This document shows, one piece after another, positions 53,891 through 63,410 of a DNA stretch of 64,000 bases (positions are counted from its first letter, which is position 1; each line of letters begins with the position of its first letter). The notes below the pieces were generated by a model, which was not told the DNA's origin, made no database searches, and saw nothing but the letters and a program-made list of their open reading frames with translations. Both the position numbers and the translations under genes were made by a program. The stretch is from Methanobrevibacter oralis. Lineage in GTDB: Archaea; Methanobacteriota; Methanobacteria; Methanobacteriales; Methanobacteriaceae. The DNA lies in the NCBI RefSeq assembly GCF_001639275.1, contig NZ_LWMU01000048.1:1-64000 (forward strand), read 5' to 3'.

Positions 53891-56329
53891 TTAAAATAAC
53901 GGATCTTTAACCATTCCAATTCTAAATGAGTTTAAGATAACAAGTAATGTTAAACCTAAATCTCCAATACCCACAGACATCATTAAAGTAATTAAACCAA
54001 GAATAGCTAATACTACAAATAATGCTTTTATAGCAATGGATACTGTAATGTTTTGTTTAATAATTCCCATGGTTTTTCTACTTAAGCTAAATAAGTAAGG
54101 AAGTTTTGAAATATCGTCTTGCATTAAAGCAATGTCTGCTGTTTCAATAGCTACATCAGAACCTGCTGCTCCCATTGCAATACCAATGTTTGACCTTGCA
54201 AGAGCTGGGGCATCATTTATTCCATCTCCAACCATAGCTACGTTACCAAACTTATTACGGATAACATCTAGAATATTTAATTTATCTTCAGGAAGTAAAT
54301 TTGAATAAACATAGTCCATTCCAATTTCATTAGCTACTTTAGAAGCTGCCAATTTATTGTCTCCTGTTAACATGATAGTTTTAACACCTTGATTTTTAAG
54401 ATCTTCAATAACTGTAGGTGCATCGTCTCGTATTTTATCACTTACACTAATCATACCAATAACTTCAAGTGAATTACCTACAAATATTAATGTTTTACCT
54501 TCTTCGGAATATTTATTAATCTCATCATGCGAAATTTCAAACTTGGAATCTTCAATTATTGATTCATTAGCTGCATAGAACTCTTCACCATCCAAATTAC
54601 CGATGATTCCTTTTCCTGGAACATTTTTAAAGTCGGAAATTTCATCAAATACTATGTCATTTAAATTAGCATGATCAACAATGGCTTGTGCAATTGGATG
54701 ACTTGATTGGTTTTCAAGAGATGCTGCAATTTTAACAATGTCTTCTTTTGAATAGTCATCATCAAGTACCTCAACATCAATTAACTCAAGTTTACCCTCA
54801 GTTAAAGTACCTGTTTTATCAAAGATAACTGCATCAATATTACGCATTTCTTCAACATATGAACTTCCTTTAATAATAACTCCTTTTCTTGTAGCAGCAG
54901 TAATAGCTGAAACCATACCAATTGGAGTTGATATTAAAAATGCACATGGACAAGAAATTACCATGATTGAAAGTGCACTATAAATCCAATGATACCAATC
55001 TTGATTAAATAAAAGTGGAGGCAAAATCGCAACACACGCAGATATTACAATCATCATAGGGGTATAGTATTTTGCAATTCTATCAACTAATGTTTCTGTT
55101 TCAGACCTATTAAGTTGAGATCTTTTAACTAAAGTTACAATTTTTGAAATTACAGAATCTTTAGCTACTTTATTAACAACAATTTCTAAATAACCATCTT
55201 CATTAACAGTACCTGAAAATACTTCATCATCAACTTCTTTTAATACAGGTAAACTTTCACCAGTAATTGAAGCTTGATTAACTGAAGAAGTACCTACACT
55301 AACAAGTCCATCTAATGGGATTTTATCTCCTGGCTTTACAATTACAATATCTCCAATATTGACCTCATCAACTGGAAGAACTTTTTGAGAATCCCCCACT
55401 TTAACAACAGCAGTATCAGGAGCAATTTCAACCAATGATTTAATTGAACGTTTAGCTCTGTGTTCTGAATAATCTTCTAAAAATTCAGCAATATAATATA
55501 ATAATGTGACAGCAGCTCCTTCTTCAGGATGTCCAATTAAAAATGAAGCTACACATGCAATACACATAAGTAAAGCTGGTCCGACTGTGTGTCTTTTAAC
55601 TAATGAATTATATGCCATAATAGCTATTTCATAACCTGCAATAACTGCTCCAATCATATAAATACCATTTACAACAGTTGAGCCGAATGATAAAAACTCA
55701 AAAATATGACCTACAACAAACAAAATTGCACTGCTTACAATAATTTGAATAGGCCTATTATAAATTAAAGGTTTATCTTCAGCTAATAATTCTTTTTCCT
55801 CATGTTCATCATCTTCATCTGCACAATCAGGACAACCACAAATACTTATATCAACATCATCATGATCATCATCACAACCACAATCAGAATCATGACCCTC
55901 ATGCTCACGTCCATGACTATGACTATGCTCATGACTATGCCCATCACCAAAATCAGAATCATGACCCTCATGCTCACGTCCATGACTATGACTATGCTCA
56001 TGACTATGCCCATCACCAAAATCAGAATCATGACCCTCATGCTCACGTCCATGACTATGACTATGCTCATGATCATGGTCATCTGCACAATCAGGACAAC
56101 CACAAATACTTATATCAACATCTTCATCATAATCTATTTCTTCGCTGTGATCATAAACACTTAAATCAGTATTTTCTTGAAAATCACGTAATAATTGTTT
56201 ATCATAATGTTCTTGATTTATACAATGAACTTCATCACAGTCTGGATCATAACAGATATAATTGTAATGTTCTGGATCGAAACAACTTTCATCATCACAA
56301 TCAGGAGAATAACATTTATTTTTTTTCAT
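53891..56329 (-). CDS. Zinc/cadmium-type P1B efflux ATPase with His-rich N-terminus
   Basis: This membrane pump exports soft divalent metals at the cost of ATP. The protein has 812 residues from the ATG chosen here. Residues 1-185 are an unusual metal-rich tail: CYSPDCDDESC and CYDPDCDEVHC units, two copies of DISICGCPDCAD, and three His-rich repeats. Then follow eight membrane spans, TGES, the metal-site motif SCPCAF, the phosphorylated Asp in DKTGTLTEG, and MVGDGINDAPALA. Span 7 has a Lys (KQNITVSIAIKALF) and span 8 an Asp (GIGDLGLTLL), the signature of the Zn/Cd/Pb subgroup. AGGTGT lies in the end of the repressor gene; the longer frame starts at a GTG. Confidence 0.93.
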   Translation of the reverse strand: MKKNKCYSPDCDDESCFDPEHYNYICYDPDCDEVHCINQEHYDKQLLRDFQENTDLSVYDHSEEIDYDEDVDISICGCPDCADDHDHEHSHSHGREHEGHDSDFGDGHSHEHSHSHGREHEGHDSDFGDGHSHEHSHSHGREHEGHDSDCGCDDDHDDVDISICGCPDCADEDDEHEEKELLAEDKPLIYNRPIQIIVSSAILFVVGHIFEFLSFGSTVVNGIYMIGAVIAGYEIAIMAYNSLVKRHTVGPALLMCIACVASFLIGHPEEGAAVTLLYYIAEFLEDYSEHRAKRSIKSLVEIAPDTAVVKVGDSQKVLPVDEVNIGDIVIVKPGDKIPLDGLVSVGTSSVNQASITGESLPVLKEVDDEVFSGTVNEDGYLEIVVNKVAKDSVISKIVTLVKRSQLNRSETETLVDRIAKYYTPMMIVISACVAILPPLLFNQDWYHWIYSALSIMVISCPCAFLISTPIGMVSAITAATRKGVIIKGSSYVEEMRNIDAVIFDKTGTLTEGKLELIDVEVLDDDYSKEDIVKIAASLENQSSHPIAQAIVDHANLNDIVFDEISDFKNVPGKGIIGNLDGEEFYAANESIIEDSKFEISHDEINKYSEEGKTLIFVGNSLEVIGMISVSDKIRDDAPTVIEDLKNQGVKTIMLTGDNKLAASKVANEIGMDYVYSNLLPEDKLNILDVIRNKFGNVAMVGDGINDAPALARSNIGIAMGAAGSDVAIETADIALMQDDISKLPYLFSLSRKTMGIIKQNITVSIAIKALFVVLAILGLITLMMSVGIGDLGLTLLVILNSFRIGMVKDPLF
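55883..56072 (-). repeat. 69-base coding repeats for a His-rich 23-residue unit
   Basis: Two full 69-base units (55883-55951 and 55952-56020) and a third cut at 52 bases (56021-56072) are almost or fully identical. They encode HEHSHSHGREHEGHDSDFGD plus GHS. Identity at the DNA level, including silent positions, points to recent expansion by slippage or unequal exchange. Confidence 0.9.
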
Positions 56330-56338
56330 TTTTAACAC

Positions 56339-56731
56339 CTATTTGGTCTTTTCTAAGATATGTTCCAAACCAATTTTGTATATCATTTCAATATGAAGGT
56401 CGGTTAGTGAATATCTAGCCATTTTACCTTCTTTTTCATATTTTACAATATTGTTTGCACGTAAAATTCTTAATTGATTAGATACTGTAGTTTGGTTTAA
56501 ATCTAATGTTTCACAGATATCACAAACACATAAATCTTCAAAACAAAGCAAAGAAATAATTTTTAATCTAGTAGGATTACCAAATATTTTAAAAAACTCA
56601 GATAAATCAGAATAGGTTTCTTCACCAATCATATGAGTTTTTGCGCGTTTAATAGCGTCTGCATGTGGAATTAATGCTTCACAAACATCATCACCAATAT
56701 TTTCAAGATTTTTTTTATCTGTCATTTTCAT
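56339..56731 (-). CDS. ArsR/SmtB-family metal-sensing repressor
   Basis: It represses the adjacent efflux ATPase until metal binds. The protein has about 130 residues with a winged helix (about 42-110; CDICETLDLNQTTVSNQLRI). Using the longest-frame numbering, the alpha5 site of SmtB/CzrA is complete: Asp112, His114, His125, Glu128 with exact spacing. The alpha3 site of CadC is also present: CVC (Cys69, Cys71) with possible N-terminal ligands Cys18 and His24. Both zinc and cadmium/lead sensing are thus possible. The frame starts at a GTG (56734), but ATG 56731 or 56725 is more likely. The ATPase gene follows with its ribosome site overlapping this stop. Confidence 0.92.
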   Translation of the reverse strand: MKMTDKKNLENIGDDVCEALIPHADAIKRAKTHMIGEETYSDLSEFFKIFGNPTRLKIISLLCFEDLCVCDICETLDLNQTTVSNQLRILRANNIVKYEKEGKMARYSLTDLHIEMIYKIGLEHILEKTK

Positions 56732-56773
56732 CACATTAAATTTTTTCTAATTAATAATATAAAACATTATCAT

Positions 56774-56807
56774 ATATAAATATTTTTATATCACAATATT
56801 ATGATAT
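56774..56807. promoter_or_regulatory. Candidate operator of the metal-efflux operon
   Basis: Two overlapping inverted repeats lie 40-75 bases upstream of the repressor start: a perfect ATATAAA-4-TTTATAT (56774-56791) and a near perfect 20-base palindrome beginning ATATCAC and ending ATGATAT (56788-56807). The first coincides with the TATA-like sequence on the minus strand. ArsR-family repressors bind AT-rich palindromes over the promoter, so autoregulation is likely. Confidence 0.45.
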
Positions 56808-56929
56808 GTTTTTTCTATTGAATTAATAATCACAAAAAATAATAAAAATACTGCTATTCACATGAAAAACAAAAATAATTTATAAAAATAAATCATAGAT
56901 TATATTATAATAATTATTACGGGGTAGAA

Positions 56930-57676
56930 ATGTCATTTAAAAAAAATGAGATGTTAATCATGCCAGCTGTTGATATAAAAAATGGGAAATGTGTTCAGCT
57001 TGTTCAAGGTAAACCTGGAAGCGAAATGATTGAAATAGATAATCCTGAAAATGTAGCTAGACATTGGGAAGAACTAGGAGCTGAAACTATCCATATTATT
57101 GATTTAGATGGGACAATTGAAGGTAAAACTAATTTAAGAGTGATTAAAAAAATACTGAATGAGATTACCATCCCTGTCCAATTAGGTGGTGGAATCAGAA
57201 GTATTGAATATGCTAAAAAGCTTTTAAATTTAAATATCAACCGAATAATCATAGGAACAATGGGAATTCAAAATCATAAAATCATCGAAGAACTATCAGA
57301 TGAATACGGCTCAGAAAGAATAATGATTTCACTTGATAGTAAAGATAATAAAGTAGTTATAAAAGGTTGGCAAGAAAAAATTGATAAAACACCAATAGAA
57401 CTTTCAAAAGAATTTAAACAACATGGTGCAGGCAGTATTCTTTTTACAAATGTTGATGTTGAGGGTCTCCTTGGCGGTTTTTATACTGATCCTGTAATTA
57501 AACTTAAAAATTCTGTAGATTTACCAATTGTTTATTCAGGTGGAATAACAACTATTAATGATGTTAAAGAATTAAATAAAACTGGTGTTGAAGGTGTTGT
57601 AATTGGTTCTGCACTTTATAAAAACAAAATTGATTTTGCTGAAGCAATAAAATATCAAAAAAGAGTGAAAAAATGA
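56930..57676 (+). CDS. hisA: HisA, phosphoribosyl isomerase of histidine synthesis
   Basis: It isomerises ProFAR to PRFAR, the fourth step of histidine synthesis. The 248-residue TIM barrel has the N-terminal catalytic Asp in MPAVDIKNGKCVQLVQGKPG, the phosphate site VQLGGGIRSIEYA, the second Asp in FTNVDVEGLLGG, and VYSGGITTINDV. GGGGT precedes the ATG. The start codon of ribL overlaps its stop by four bases (ATGA), so expression is coupled. A TATA-like TTTATAAAA lies near 56880. Confidence 0.94.
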   Translation: MSFKKNEMLIMPAVDIKNGKCVQLVQGKPGSEMIEIDNPENVARHWEELGAETIHIIDLDGTIEGKTNLRVIKKILNEITIPVQLGGGIRSIEYAKKLLNLNINRIIIGTMGIQNHKIIEELSDEYGSERIMISLDSKDNKVVIKGWQEKIDKTPIELSKEFKQHGAGSILFTNVDVEGLLGGFYTDPVIKLKNSVDLPIVYSGGITTINDVKELNKTGVEGVVIGSALYKNKIDFAEAIKYQKRVKK

Positions 57677-58131
57677 AAGTAATGGCCACTGGAACCTTTG
57701 ACATTTTACATCCAGGACATGGAGTATACCTTGAAGAATCAAAAAAGCTAGGAGGAAAAAATGCTAAACTTTATGTTGTTGTAGCACGTGATTTAACCGT
57801 TGAAAAGCGAAAAAGAGTTCCTATTATTGGAGAAAAACAACGTTTAGAGGTAATTAAAATGTTAAAACCTGTTGATGAAGCTTATTTAGGTAATGAAAAT
57901 GGAAATTTTTTAGAGATTGTAGAAAAAATCAAACCAGACATTATTACTGTTGGAGCCGATCAAAATCATGATATTAATAAACTACAAAATATGCTCAATA
58001 ACAAAAATTTAAATGCTAAAGTTGTTCGTATTGAGAAATATAGGAATTGTGAGTTAGATAGTAGTTGTAAGATTATTAAAAAAATTCAAAAAACTGATTT
58101 TACTGATAAAATAATGGATAATTGTGATTAA
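57673..58131 (+). CDS. ribL: FAD synthetase RibL (archaeal type)
   Basis: It transfers AMP from ATP to FMN, giving FAD. Archaea use this small nucleotidyltransferase instead of bacterial RibF. The 152-residue protein has the HxGH site in [18 protein letters not shown], the KR-rich loop [19 protein letters not shown], and a C-terminal Cys pair like that of MJ1179 ([16 protein letters not shown]), known to need reduction for activity. It lies between hisA and argC in one overlapping run. Confidence 0.9.
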   Translation: MKVMATGTFDILHPGHGVYLEESKKLGGKNAKLYVVVARDLTVEKRKRVPIIGEKQRLEVIKMLKPVDEAYLGNENGNFLEIVEKIKPDIITVGADQNHDINKLQNMLNNKNLNAKVVRIEKYRNCELDSSCKIIKKIQKTDFTDKIMDNCD

Positions 58132-58132
58132 A

Positions 58133-59152
58133 ATGTTTAAAGTAGCTATTGTTGGAGCAAGTGGATATACAGGAGGAGAACTTTTAAGGATCTTATTAAA
58201 TCATGAAAAGGTTGAAATAACAGATATTACTTCAAGACAATATGATGGTATTGCAGTTCATAAAATCCATCCTCACATAAGAGATTCAAATTTAATTTTT
58301 AAAAATAAATCTGTTAGTGACTTGGATGCTGATGTTGTATTTACAGCAACACCTCATGGAACATCAATGAAAATAGTTCCAGATATATTAGAGACTGGAG
58401 CAAAAGTTGTTGATTTGAGTGGAGATTACAGATATCATGATAGAGCAGTTTATGAAAAATGGTATGGAATTAAACACAGCGATAATTTAGAATCTGTATT
58501 TGGTCTTCCTGAAATTTATAGAAAAGAAATTGAAAAAGCTAATTTAGTTGCTAATCCAGGATGTTTCCCAACTGGAGCAATTTTATCTTCATATCCCCTA
58601 GTAAAAAATGATTTAGTAGATAGAATTGTGATTGACTCAAAAACTGGAGTTAGTGGAGCTGGAGTTAACCCATCGTCAACTACACATTATCCTAATATTG
58701 CTGATAATGTTAATCCATATAAAATTTCAGCTCATAGGCACACATCTGAAATTCAACAAGAATTACACGGTTTTGATGATGTTAAAGTATCATTTACACC
58801 TCACTTAGTACCAGTTAATAGAGGAATACAAACTACAAGCCATAGCTTTTTAAATGATGAAAATATAGACATTACTCCAGAAGAGTTGAAAAAATTATAT
58901 GAAAAGGAATATAGTAGGGAATACTTTATTAAGTTAATGGATGATGGAGAAATTCCTCATTTAAGCTCTGTTAGAGGATCAAACTTTGTTCATATTGGTG
59001 GATTTGAAATTGATGAAACCGGAAGAGTTATAATATTATCTGCAATCGATAACTTAGTCAAAGGAGCATCAGGTCAAGCAGTCCAAAATATGAATATTAT
59101 ACTTGGTATAAAAGAAAATATTGGATTAACAAACTTTGGTCTTCACCCTTAA
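58133..59152 (+). CDS. argC: N-acetyl-gamma-glutamyl-phosphate reductase
   Basis: It reduces N-acetylglutamyl phosphate in arginine synthesis. The protein (339 residues from the chosen start) has the NADP loop [17 protein letters not shown], the active-site Cys in [19 protein letters not shown] and the His region [13 protein letters not shown]. The frame opens three codons earlier at a GTG that overlaps ribL, but the ATG at 58133 (MFKVAIVG) gives the family N-terminus. It follows ribL directly. Confidence 0.94.
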   Translation: MFKVAIVGASGYTGGELLRILLNHEKVEITDITSRQYDGIAVHKIHPHIRDSNLIFKNKSVSDLDADVVFTATPHGTSMKIVPDILETGAKVVDLSGDYRYHDRAVYEKWYGIKHSDNLESVFGLPEIYRKEIEKANLVANPGCFPTGAILSSYPLVKNDLVDRIVIDSKTGVSGAGVNPSSTTHYPNIADNVNPYKISAHRHTSEIQQELHGFDDVKVSFTPHLVPVNRGIQTTSHSFLNDENIDITPEELKKLYEKEYSREYFIKLMDDGEIPHLSSVRGSNFVHIGGFEIDETGRVIILSAIDNLVKGASGQAVQNMNIILGIKENIGLTNFGLHP

Positions 59153-59164
59153 CAAGGCGATAAT

Positions 59165-59659
59165 ATGAAAACATTAATAATATATTATTCAAACAGTGGA
59201 AAGACACATCTTGTAGCAAAAACCCTTGCAGTTAATTTAAATGTAGACATGGTTAGAATCAATGATTTAAAAAACCGTGACGGATTTAAAAATAGATTAT
59301 TATCCTCAATTAATGCACTTAGAGAAACAAAAACAGATATTGTTCCTGCAAAACTAAATTTAAATGAATATGATATAATTTACTTTGGAACACCAATCTG
59401 GGCAGGTAATCCTACACCAGCTATTCTTACAATAATTGATAGATGCGATTTAAGAGGAAAAGATGTGATACTATTTGCAACAATGAATTCTAATCATGGT
59501 GAAGCTAACATTAAAAGACTTGAAGAAAAAGTTAAAACACGAGGAGCAAGAGTTATTGAAAGTTTTACTCTTAAAACTCAAAATAAGAGTTCTGAAAAAA
59601 TAATAATGGATACCGAAACCATGATCGAAATATTAGATTTAAAGATGTATAAAGGATAG
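59165..59659 (+). CDS. Flavodoxin family protein
   Basis: This 164-residue FMN-binding electron carrier has the phosphate loop IIYYSNSGKTHLVAKTLA at the N-terminus and the flavin-ring loop YFGTPIWAGNPTPAILT. It is of the short archaeal type without extra domains. It follows argC by twelve bases and precedes pyrI by six, in the same direction, but neither needs a flavodoxin, so its client is unknown. AAGGCGAT precedes the ATG. Confidence 0.88.
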   Translation: MKTLIIYYSNSGKTHLVAKTLAVNLNVDMVRINDLKNRDGFKNRLLSSINALRETKTDIVPAKLNLNEYDIIYFGTPIWAGNPTPAILTIIDRCDLRGKDVILFATMNSNHGEANIKRLEEKVKTRGARVIESFTLKTQNKSSEKIIMDTETMIEILDLKMYKG

Positions 59660-59665
59660 GTTAAA

Positions 59666-60145
59666 TTGACAAGCAACAAAAAATCTGAATTAAAAATCGA
59701 AGCAATTGAAAATGGAACAGTAATCGACCACATTACTGCGAACAAATCCTTACACATTCTTAAAATCCTAGGATTACCAAATTCTGAAGTTATCAATGTT
59801 ACAATAGCAATGAATGTATCATCTAAAGAAATTGGTAGAAAAGATATTTTAAAAATTGAAAACAGAGAATTGGATTATAATGAACTTAATCAAATTGCGT
59901 TAATTGCTCCTAAAGCTACAATTAATATTATTAGAGACTTTAAACCAATTAAAAAAGATAAAATTGATTTACCTAAAAAAATTACATCGATTCTTAAATG
60001 TACAAATCCCAAATGTATTACTAATTATGAAAATGAACCTATTACTACAATATTTAATGTTATTAAAAAACAGCCCCCAATTGTAAGATGCCATTATTGT
60101 GAAAAATTAATTGGATTAAAAGATATTGAAAAACAATTCGAATAA
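59666..60145 (+). CDS. pyrI: Aspartate carbamoyltransferase regulatory subunit
   Basis: PyrI binds CTP or ATP and controls the catalytic subunit PyrB in pyrimidine synthesis. The 159-residue protein has the allosteric domain (about 9-100; [20 protein letters not shown]) and a C-terminal zinc domain with four Cys (CTNPKC and CHYCEK). The start is TTG at 59666, six bases after the flavodoxin stop. PyrB is not in the window. Its stop faces the GMC oxidoreductase stop five bases away. Confidence 0.93.
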   Translation: MTSNKKSELKIEAIENGTVIDHITANKSLHILKILGLPNSEVINVTIAMNVSSKEIGRKDILKIENRELDYNELNQIALIAPKATINIIRDFKPIKKDKIDLPKKITSILKCTNPKCITNYENEPITTIFNVIKKQPPIVRCHYCEKLIGLKDIEKQFE

Positions 60146-60150
60146 TCCTT

Positions 60151-61353
60151 TTATTTTTTTAAATAATCACTTAACCTCTTTGATAAAGCAAGTATTGTGA
60201 GAATTGGTGGTTTTCCAGGAGATATTGGAAGAACACTTGCATCACAAACATACAAACCATCAATTTTTGTTTTTAAATTATTATCAACAACTTTTCCAAT
60301 CGGTGCTGTTCCTCCAGGATGCGCACCTCTATAAACTGTTGATGCAATGGTTGTTGCATCTACACCAGCTTTTTCTAGAATAAAGCCAGCAGTAGCGACT
60401 CCTTCTGACAAGTATCTAATATCATTAATTGTATTATATTTAACAACATTTCCTTCCCTATCCACATAACCTCTACATTCATCTGAGGTTTTAACCATAA
60501 TACTTAAAATATCTTTATCACTTACACCATTAACATCAATATTGCCCTTAATAGATGATGAAAAATGAGGAGATAATACAAAATTTCTACCAATAACCAA
60601 AGCACCCATTTGAACTTCAGAATTAAATTTAATATCTTTAAGATAACCTCCCACACTAACAAAAGGATCAAAAAATATTTCATTACCTGCTTCAATATCT
60701 ACTTTTCGCAAAATTAAAGTAGAACCAATAGCTCCTGCAGATAACACAATCGTGTCAGATAAGATTGATTCTTCTTTACCATTTTTAATGTAAATTAATC
60801 CTTTAACCGAATTATTTTTAACAATTACATCAACAATATCAGCTTCAGTAATTAAATTTGCACCATATTCAATAGCTTTATCAACAAAATCCTTTCCAGA
60901 CCATTTGGCATCAACAGGACAACCAAATGCACACTTTCCACATTGAATACATTTTTCCTCACGAATAGCTTTAGGCATTTTTAAAGTATTTAGTCCTAAT
61001 TTGTTACCTGCATCTAAAAATAGCTGTGTTCCCATGCCTATATGAGAATCACTAAGTGGTTTAACATTAATTAATTTTTCCACATATTCATAAGCGTCTG
61101 ATAAATCAATCCCAAATTCCAATAACTCTTCATCTAATGCACGAACCATATTAGCCATTGAAACAATAGTTGAACCACCGACACAAGTTGTTGTTAATAA
61201 ATCAATCCCCTCATTATACTTATCATAATAATTAAAAGCATATTTTGATTTTATATACGATCCTTTTTCAATAATAGTAACAGGAACATTGTCCTTAGCC
61301 AGTTCATAAGCAAGAATTCCACCACCTGCACCAGTACCTACTATCACGACCAT
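60151..61353 (-). CDS. GMC-family FAD oxidoreductase with a 4Fe-4S-type Cys motif
   Basis: This is a flavin-dependent oxidoreductase of unknown substrate. The 400-residue protein has the FAD loop VIVGTGAGGGILAYELA at its very N-terminus, CVGGSTIVSMANMVR (GMC signature region), and a C-terminal catalytic area GAHPGGTAPIGKVVDNNLKT and YVCDASVLPISPGKPP. In the middle is CIQCGKCAFGCPVDAKW (about 136-152), the spacing of a ferredoxin-type cluster. In typical GMC alcohol oxidases this is absent, but archaeal and some bacterial members have it. It is a single gene with GGTGATTTA before the ATG. Confidence 0.85.
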   Translation of the reverse strand: MVVIVGTGAGGGILAYELAKDNVPVTIIEKGSYIKSKYAFNYYDKYNEGIDLLTTTCVGGSTIVSMANMVRALDEELLEFGIDLSDAYEYVEKLINVKPLSDSHIGMGTQLFLDAGNKLGLNTLKMPKAIREEKCIQCGKCAFGCPVDAKWSGKDFVDKAIEYGANLITEADIVDVIVKNNSVKGLIYIKNGKEESILSDTIVLSAGAIGSTLILRKVDIEAGNEIFFDPFVSVGGYLKDIKFNSEVQMGALVIGRNFVLSPHFSSSIKGNIDVNGVSDKDILSIMVKTSDECRGYVDREGNVVKYNTINDIRYLSEGVATAGFILEKAGVDATTIASTVYRGAHPGGTAPIGKVVDNNLKTKIDGLYVCDASVLPISPGKPPILTILALSKRLSDYLKK

Positions 61354-61474
61354 TAAATCACCTACTATAAAAAATATATCATATGTTATGAATATTTAAT
61401 CAACCAATATAAAAAACTTTTATTAAACATGTGAATTAAAATAAACAATATAATACTCTTTTAGGAGAGATAAA

Positions 61475-62845
61475 ATGGAAGAATATATTGACTTATTTAA
61501 CAAAGTTATTGACAAAACAATCCCTCAAGTAGATTACATCGATATTAGAGCAGGAAATGGTGATATAACTTCTATATTAATGAAAGATGGAATCATTCAA
61601 GAAATTAATACTGGAATGAGTTTATCAGTGCGAATAAGAGTTTTAAATAATGGTGCATGGGGATTTGCACATACAACAGACTTATCTAAACTTAATGAAA
61701 TAACAAAAACAGCAATTAAAATTTCTAATTCACTTAAAGGAGATGAAAAGTTAAGTGAAGAAGAAATAATAAAAGATAAAATTGCTGTTGATGTTAAAAT
61801 ACCATTTAATGAAATATCAATAGATGAAAAAAAAGAAATAATGAAATATGCGAGTGATTCGGCCAATATTGATAAAATTAATAGTACTACAGTTAGCTAT
61901 GGAAATTCTGAAGTTGAAGAAATATTTTTAAATAGTGAAGGAAGTAACATCCAAGTTAAAACCTCAAGAGTTAGAATGGCATTAAATGCCTCTGCAACAA
62001 ATGGAGAAATCATTCAATTTGGACATGGGAGTCTTGGAGGAGTTAAAGGATTTGAAATAATAGCTGATGCAGATATTGAAGAATTTGGAAGAAAAATTGG
62101 TCAAAAAGCTGTCAGATTGTTAGATGCTAAAGCTGCACCATCTGGAAGATTCCAAGTTATTACCGATCCTGAACTAACAGGTGTTTTAATACATGAAGCT
62201 TTAGGTCATGCAACAGAAGGAGACTTAATCTTACAAAATGATTCCATACTTAAAGATAAACTCGGAAGCAAAATTGCCTCAGATATTGTGAATATATATG
62301 ATAATGCAACACTTAAAAATGGCTTTGGATATTATCCATATGATGCTGAAGGAATTAAAACAACACCTAATCAATTAGTTAAAGATGGAGAATTAGTATC
62401 TCTTTTAAATTCCAGAGAAACAGCAGCAAAATTAGGTATGAAATCCTCTGGAAATGCAAGATCATCCATATCTGACCAGCCAATTGTAAGAATGAGCAAT
62501 ACTTATTTAGAACCTGGAGATATGAATTTTGATGAACTTATAGAAGATGTTTCAGATGGAATTTACCTTAAAGGATCAAGAGGTGGACAAGTAGATACTG
62601 GTAAAGGAATTTTCCAATTCAATGCAGTTGAAGGATTTAAAATTGAAAATGGAGAACTAACAACACCACTAAGGGATGTTTCATTATCAGGAAATATTTT
62701 GGAAACTTTAAAAAATGTAGATGCATTAGGAAATGATTTTAAACTTAGTGTGGGTTACTGTGGAAAAGATGGGCAAACAGCACCAGTAGGAGATGGTGGA
62801 CCACATACAAGAATTTTAAATACAATGGTAGGAGGAATGGGTTAA
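61475..62845 (+). CDS. tldD: TldD family metalloprotease
   Basis: TldD with TldE forms a protease that degrades unfolded peptides and matures some peptide products. The 456-residue protein has the catalytic zinc motif HEALGH (240-245) in LIHEALGHATEGD, which marks the active subunit TldD, not TldE. The Cys metal ligand region near the end (SVGYCGKDGQTAPVGDGGPH) is also present. AGGAGAG precedes the ATG. The AMMECR1 gene begins at its stop codon. No TldE gene is in the window. Confidence 0.92.
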   Translation: MEEYIDLFNKVIDKTIPQVDYIDIRAGNGDITSILMKDGIIQEINTGMSLSVRIRVLNNGAWGFAHTTDLSKLNEITKTAIKISNSLKGDEKLSEEEIIKDKIAVDVKIPFNEISIDEKKEIMKYASDSANIDKINSTTVSYGNSEVEEIFLNSEGSNIQVKTSRVRMALNASATNGEIIQFGHGSLGGVKGFEIIADADIEEFGRKIGQKAVRLLDAKAAPSGRFQVITDPELTGVLIHEALGHATEGDLILQNDSILKDKLGSKIASDIVNIYDNATLKNGFGYYPYDAEGIKTTPNQLVKDGELVSLLNSRETAAKLGMKSSGNARSSISDQPIVRMSNTYLEPGDMNFDELIEDVSDGIYLKGSRGGQVDTGKGIFQFNAVEGFKIENGELTTPLRDVSLSGNILETLKNVDALGNDFKLSVGYCGKDGQTAPVGDGGPHTRILNTMVGGMG

Positions 62846-63402
62846 TGATAAGTGAGAGTAGTGGAAAATACTTATTAGAAATAGCTAAAAAAGCAGTTTA
62901 TGAGTATATAACAAATGGAAAAACTTTAGAAATCCCAGATGATTGTCCTTCAGAACTCCATGAAAAATTAGGAGTTTTTGTGACAATTAATAAAAATAAT
63001 CGGTTGAGAGGATGTATTGGTTATCCAGAACCTATCAAAACAGCAATTCAAGCAACAATTGATGTAGCTATTGCTGCAGCAGTAAATGATCCAAGATTTA
63101 ATCAAGTAGGTGAAAATGAATATGATGATTTGGAATTTGAAGTAACAGTTCTTACAAAGCCAGAATTAATTATAATTGCTCATCCAAATCAATATTTTGA
63201 AGAAATAGAAATTGGCAAAGATGGATTGATAATTCAAAAAGGAAGATCAAGAGGTTTATTACTTCCACAAGTAGCAGTTGAAAATGCTTTTGAAATTGAA
63301 GACTTTTTAGAACATACCTGTATGAAAGCTGGAATCAGTGCTGACAGTTGGTTGGATGAAAGCTGTGATGTCTACAAATTTCAAGGACAAATATTTAAAT
63401 AG
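62845..63402 (+). CDS. AMMECR1 domain protein
   Basis: This 185-residue protein belongs to a family found in archaea and eukaryotes, with human AMMECR1 as name-giver; its reaction is unknown. It has the six-residue signature LRGCIG in [13 protein letters not shown] (51-63), which forms the suspected active site, and [16 protein letters not shown]. Its start overlaps the tldD stop by one base and its stop touches the next gene. In many archaea AMMECR1 stands by radical SAM or Memo genes; here it pairs with tldD. Confidence 0.9.
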   Translation: MISESSGKYLLEIAKKAVYEYITNGKTLEIPDDCPSELHEKLGVFVTINKNNRLRGCIGYPEPIKTAIQATIDVAIAAAVNDPRFNQVGENEYDDLEFEVTVLTKPELIIIAHPNQYFEEIEIGKDGLIIQKGRSRGLLLPQVAVENAFEIEDFLEHTCMKAGISADSWLDESCDVYKFQGQIFK

Positions 63403-63410
63403 TGATTGCA

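Noticed and set aside
55883-56072. Tandem repeats as a possible CRISPR array
   Set aside because: The units abut without spacers and are in frame with a pump gene.
55802-56164. Open frames on both strands (plus-strand 120 residues; minus-strand 85 residues) rich in Met, Thr and Ile
   Set aside because: They are shadows of the His-rich repeat in the efflux ATPase; the repeat length of 69 is a multiple of three, which keeps all six frames open.
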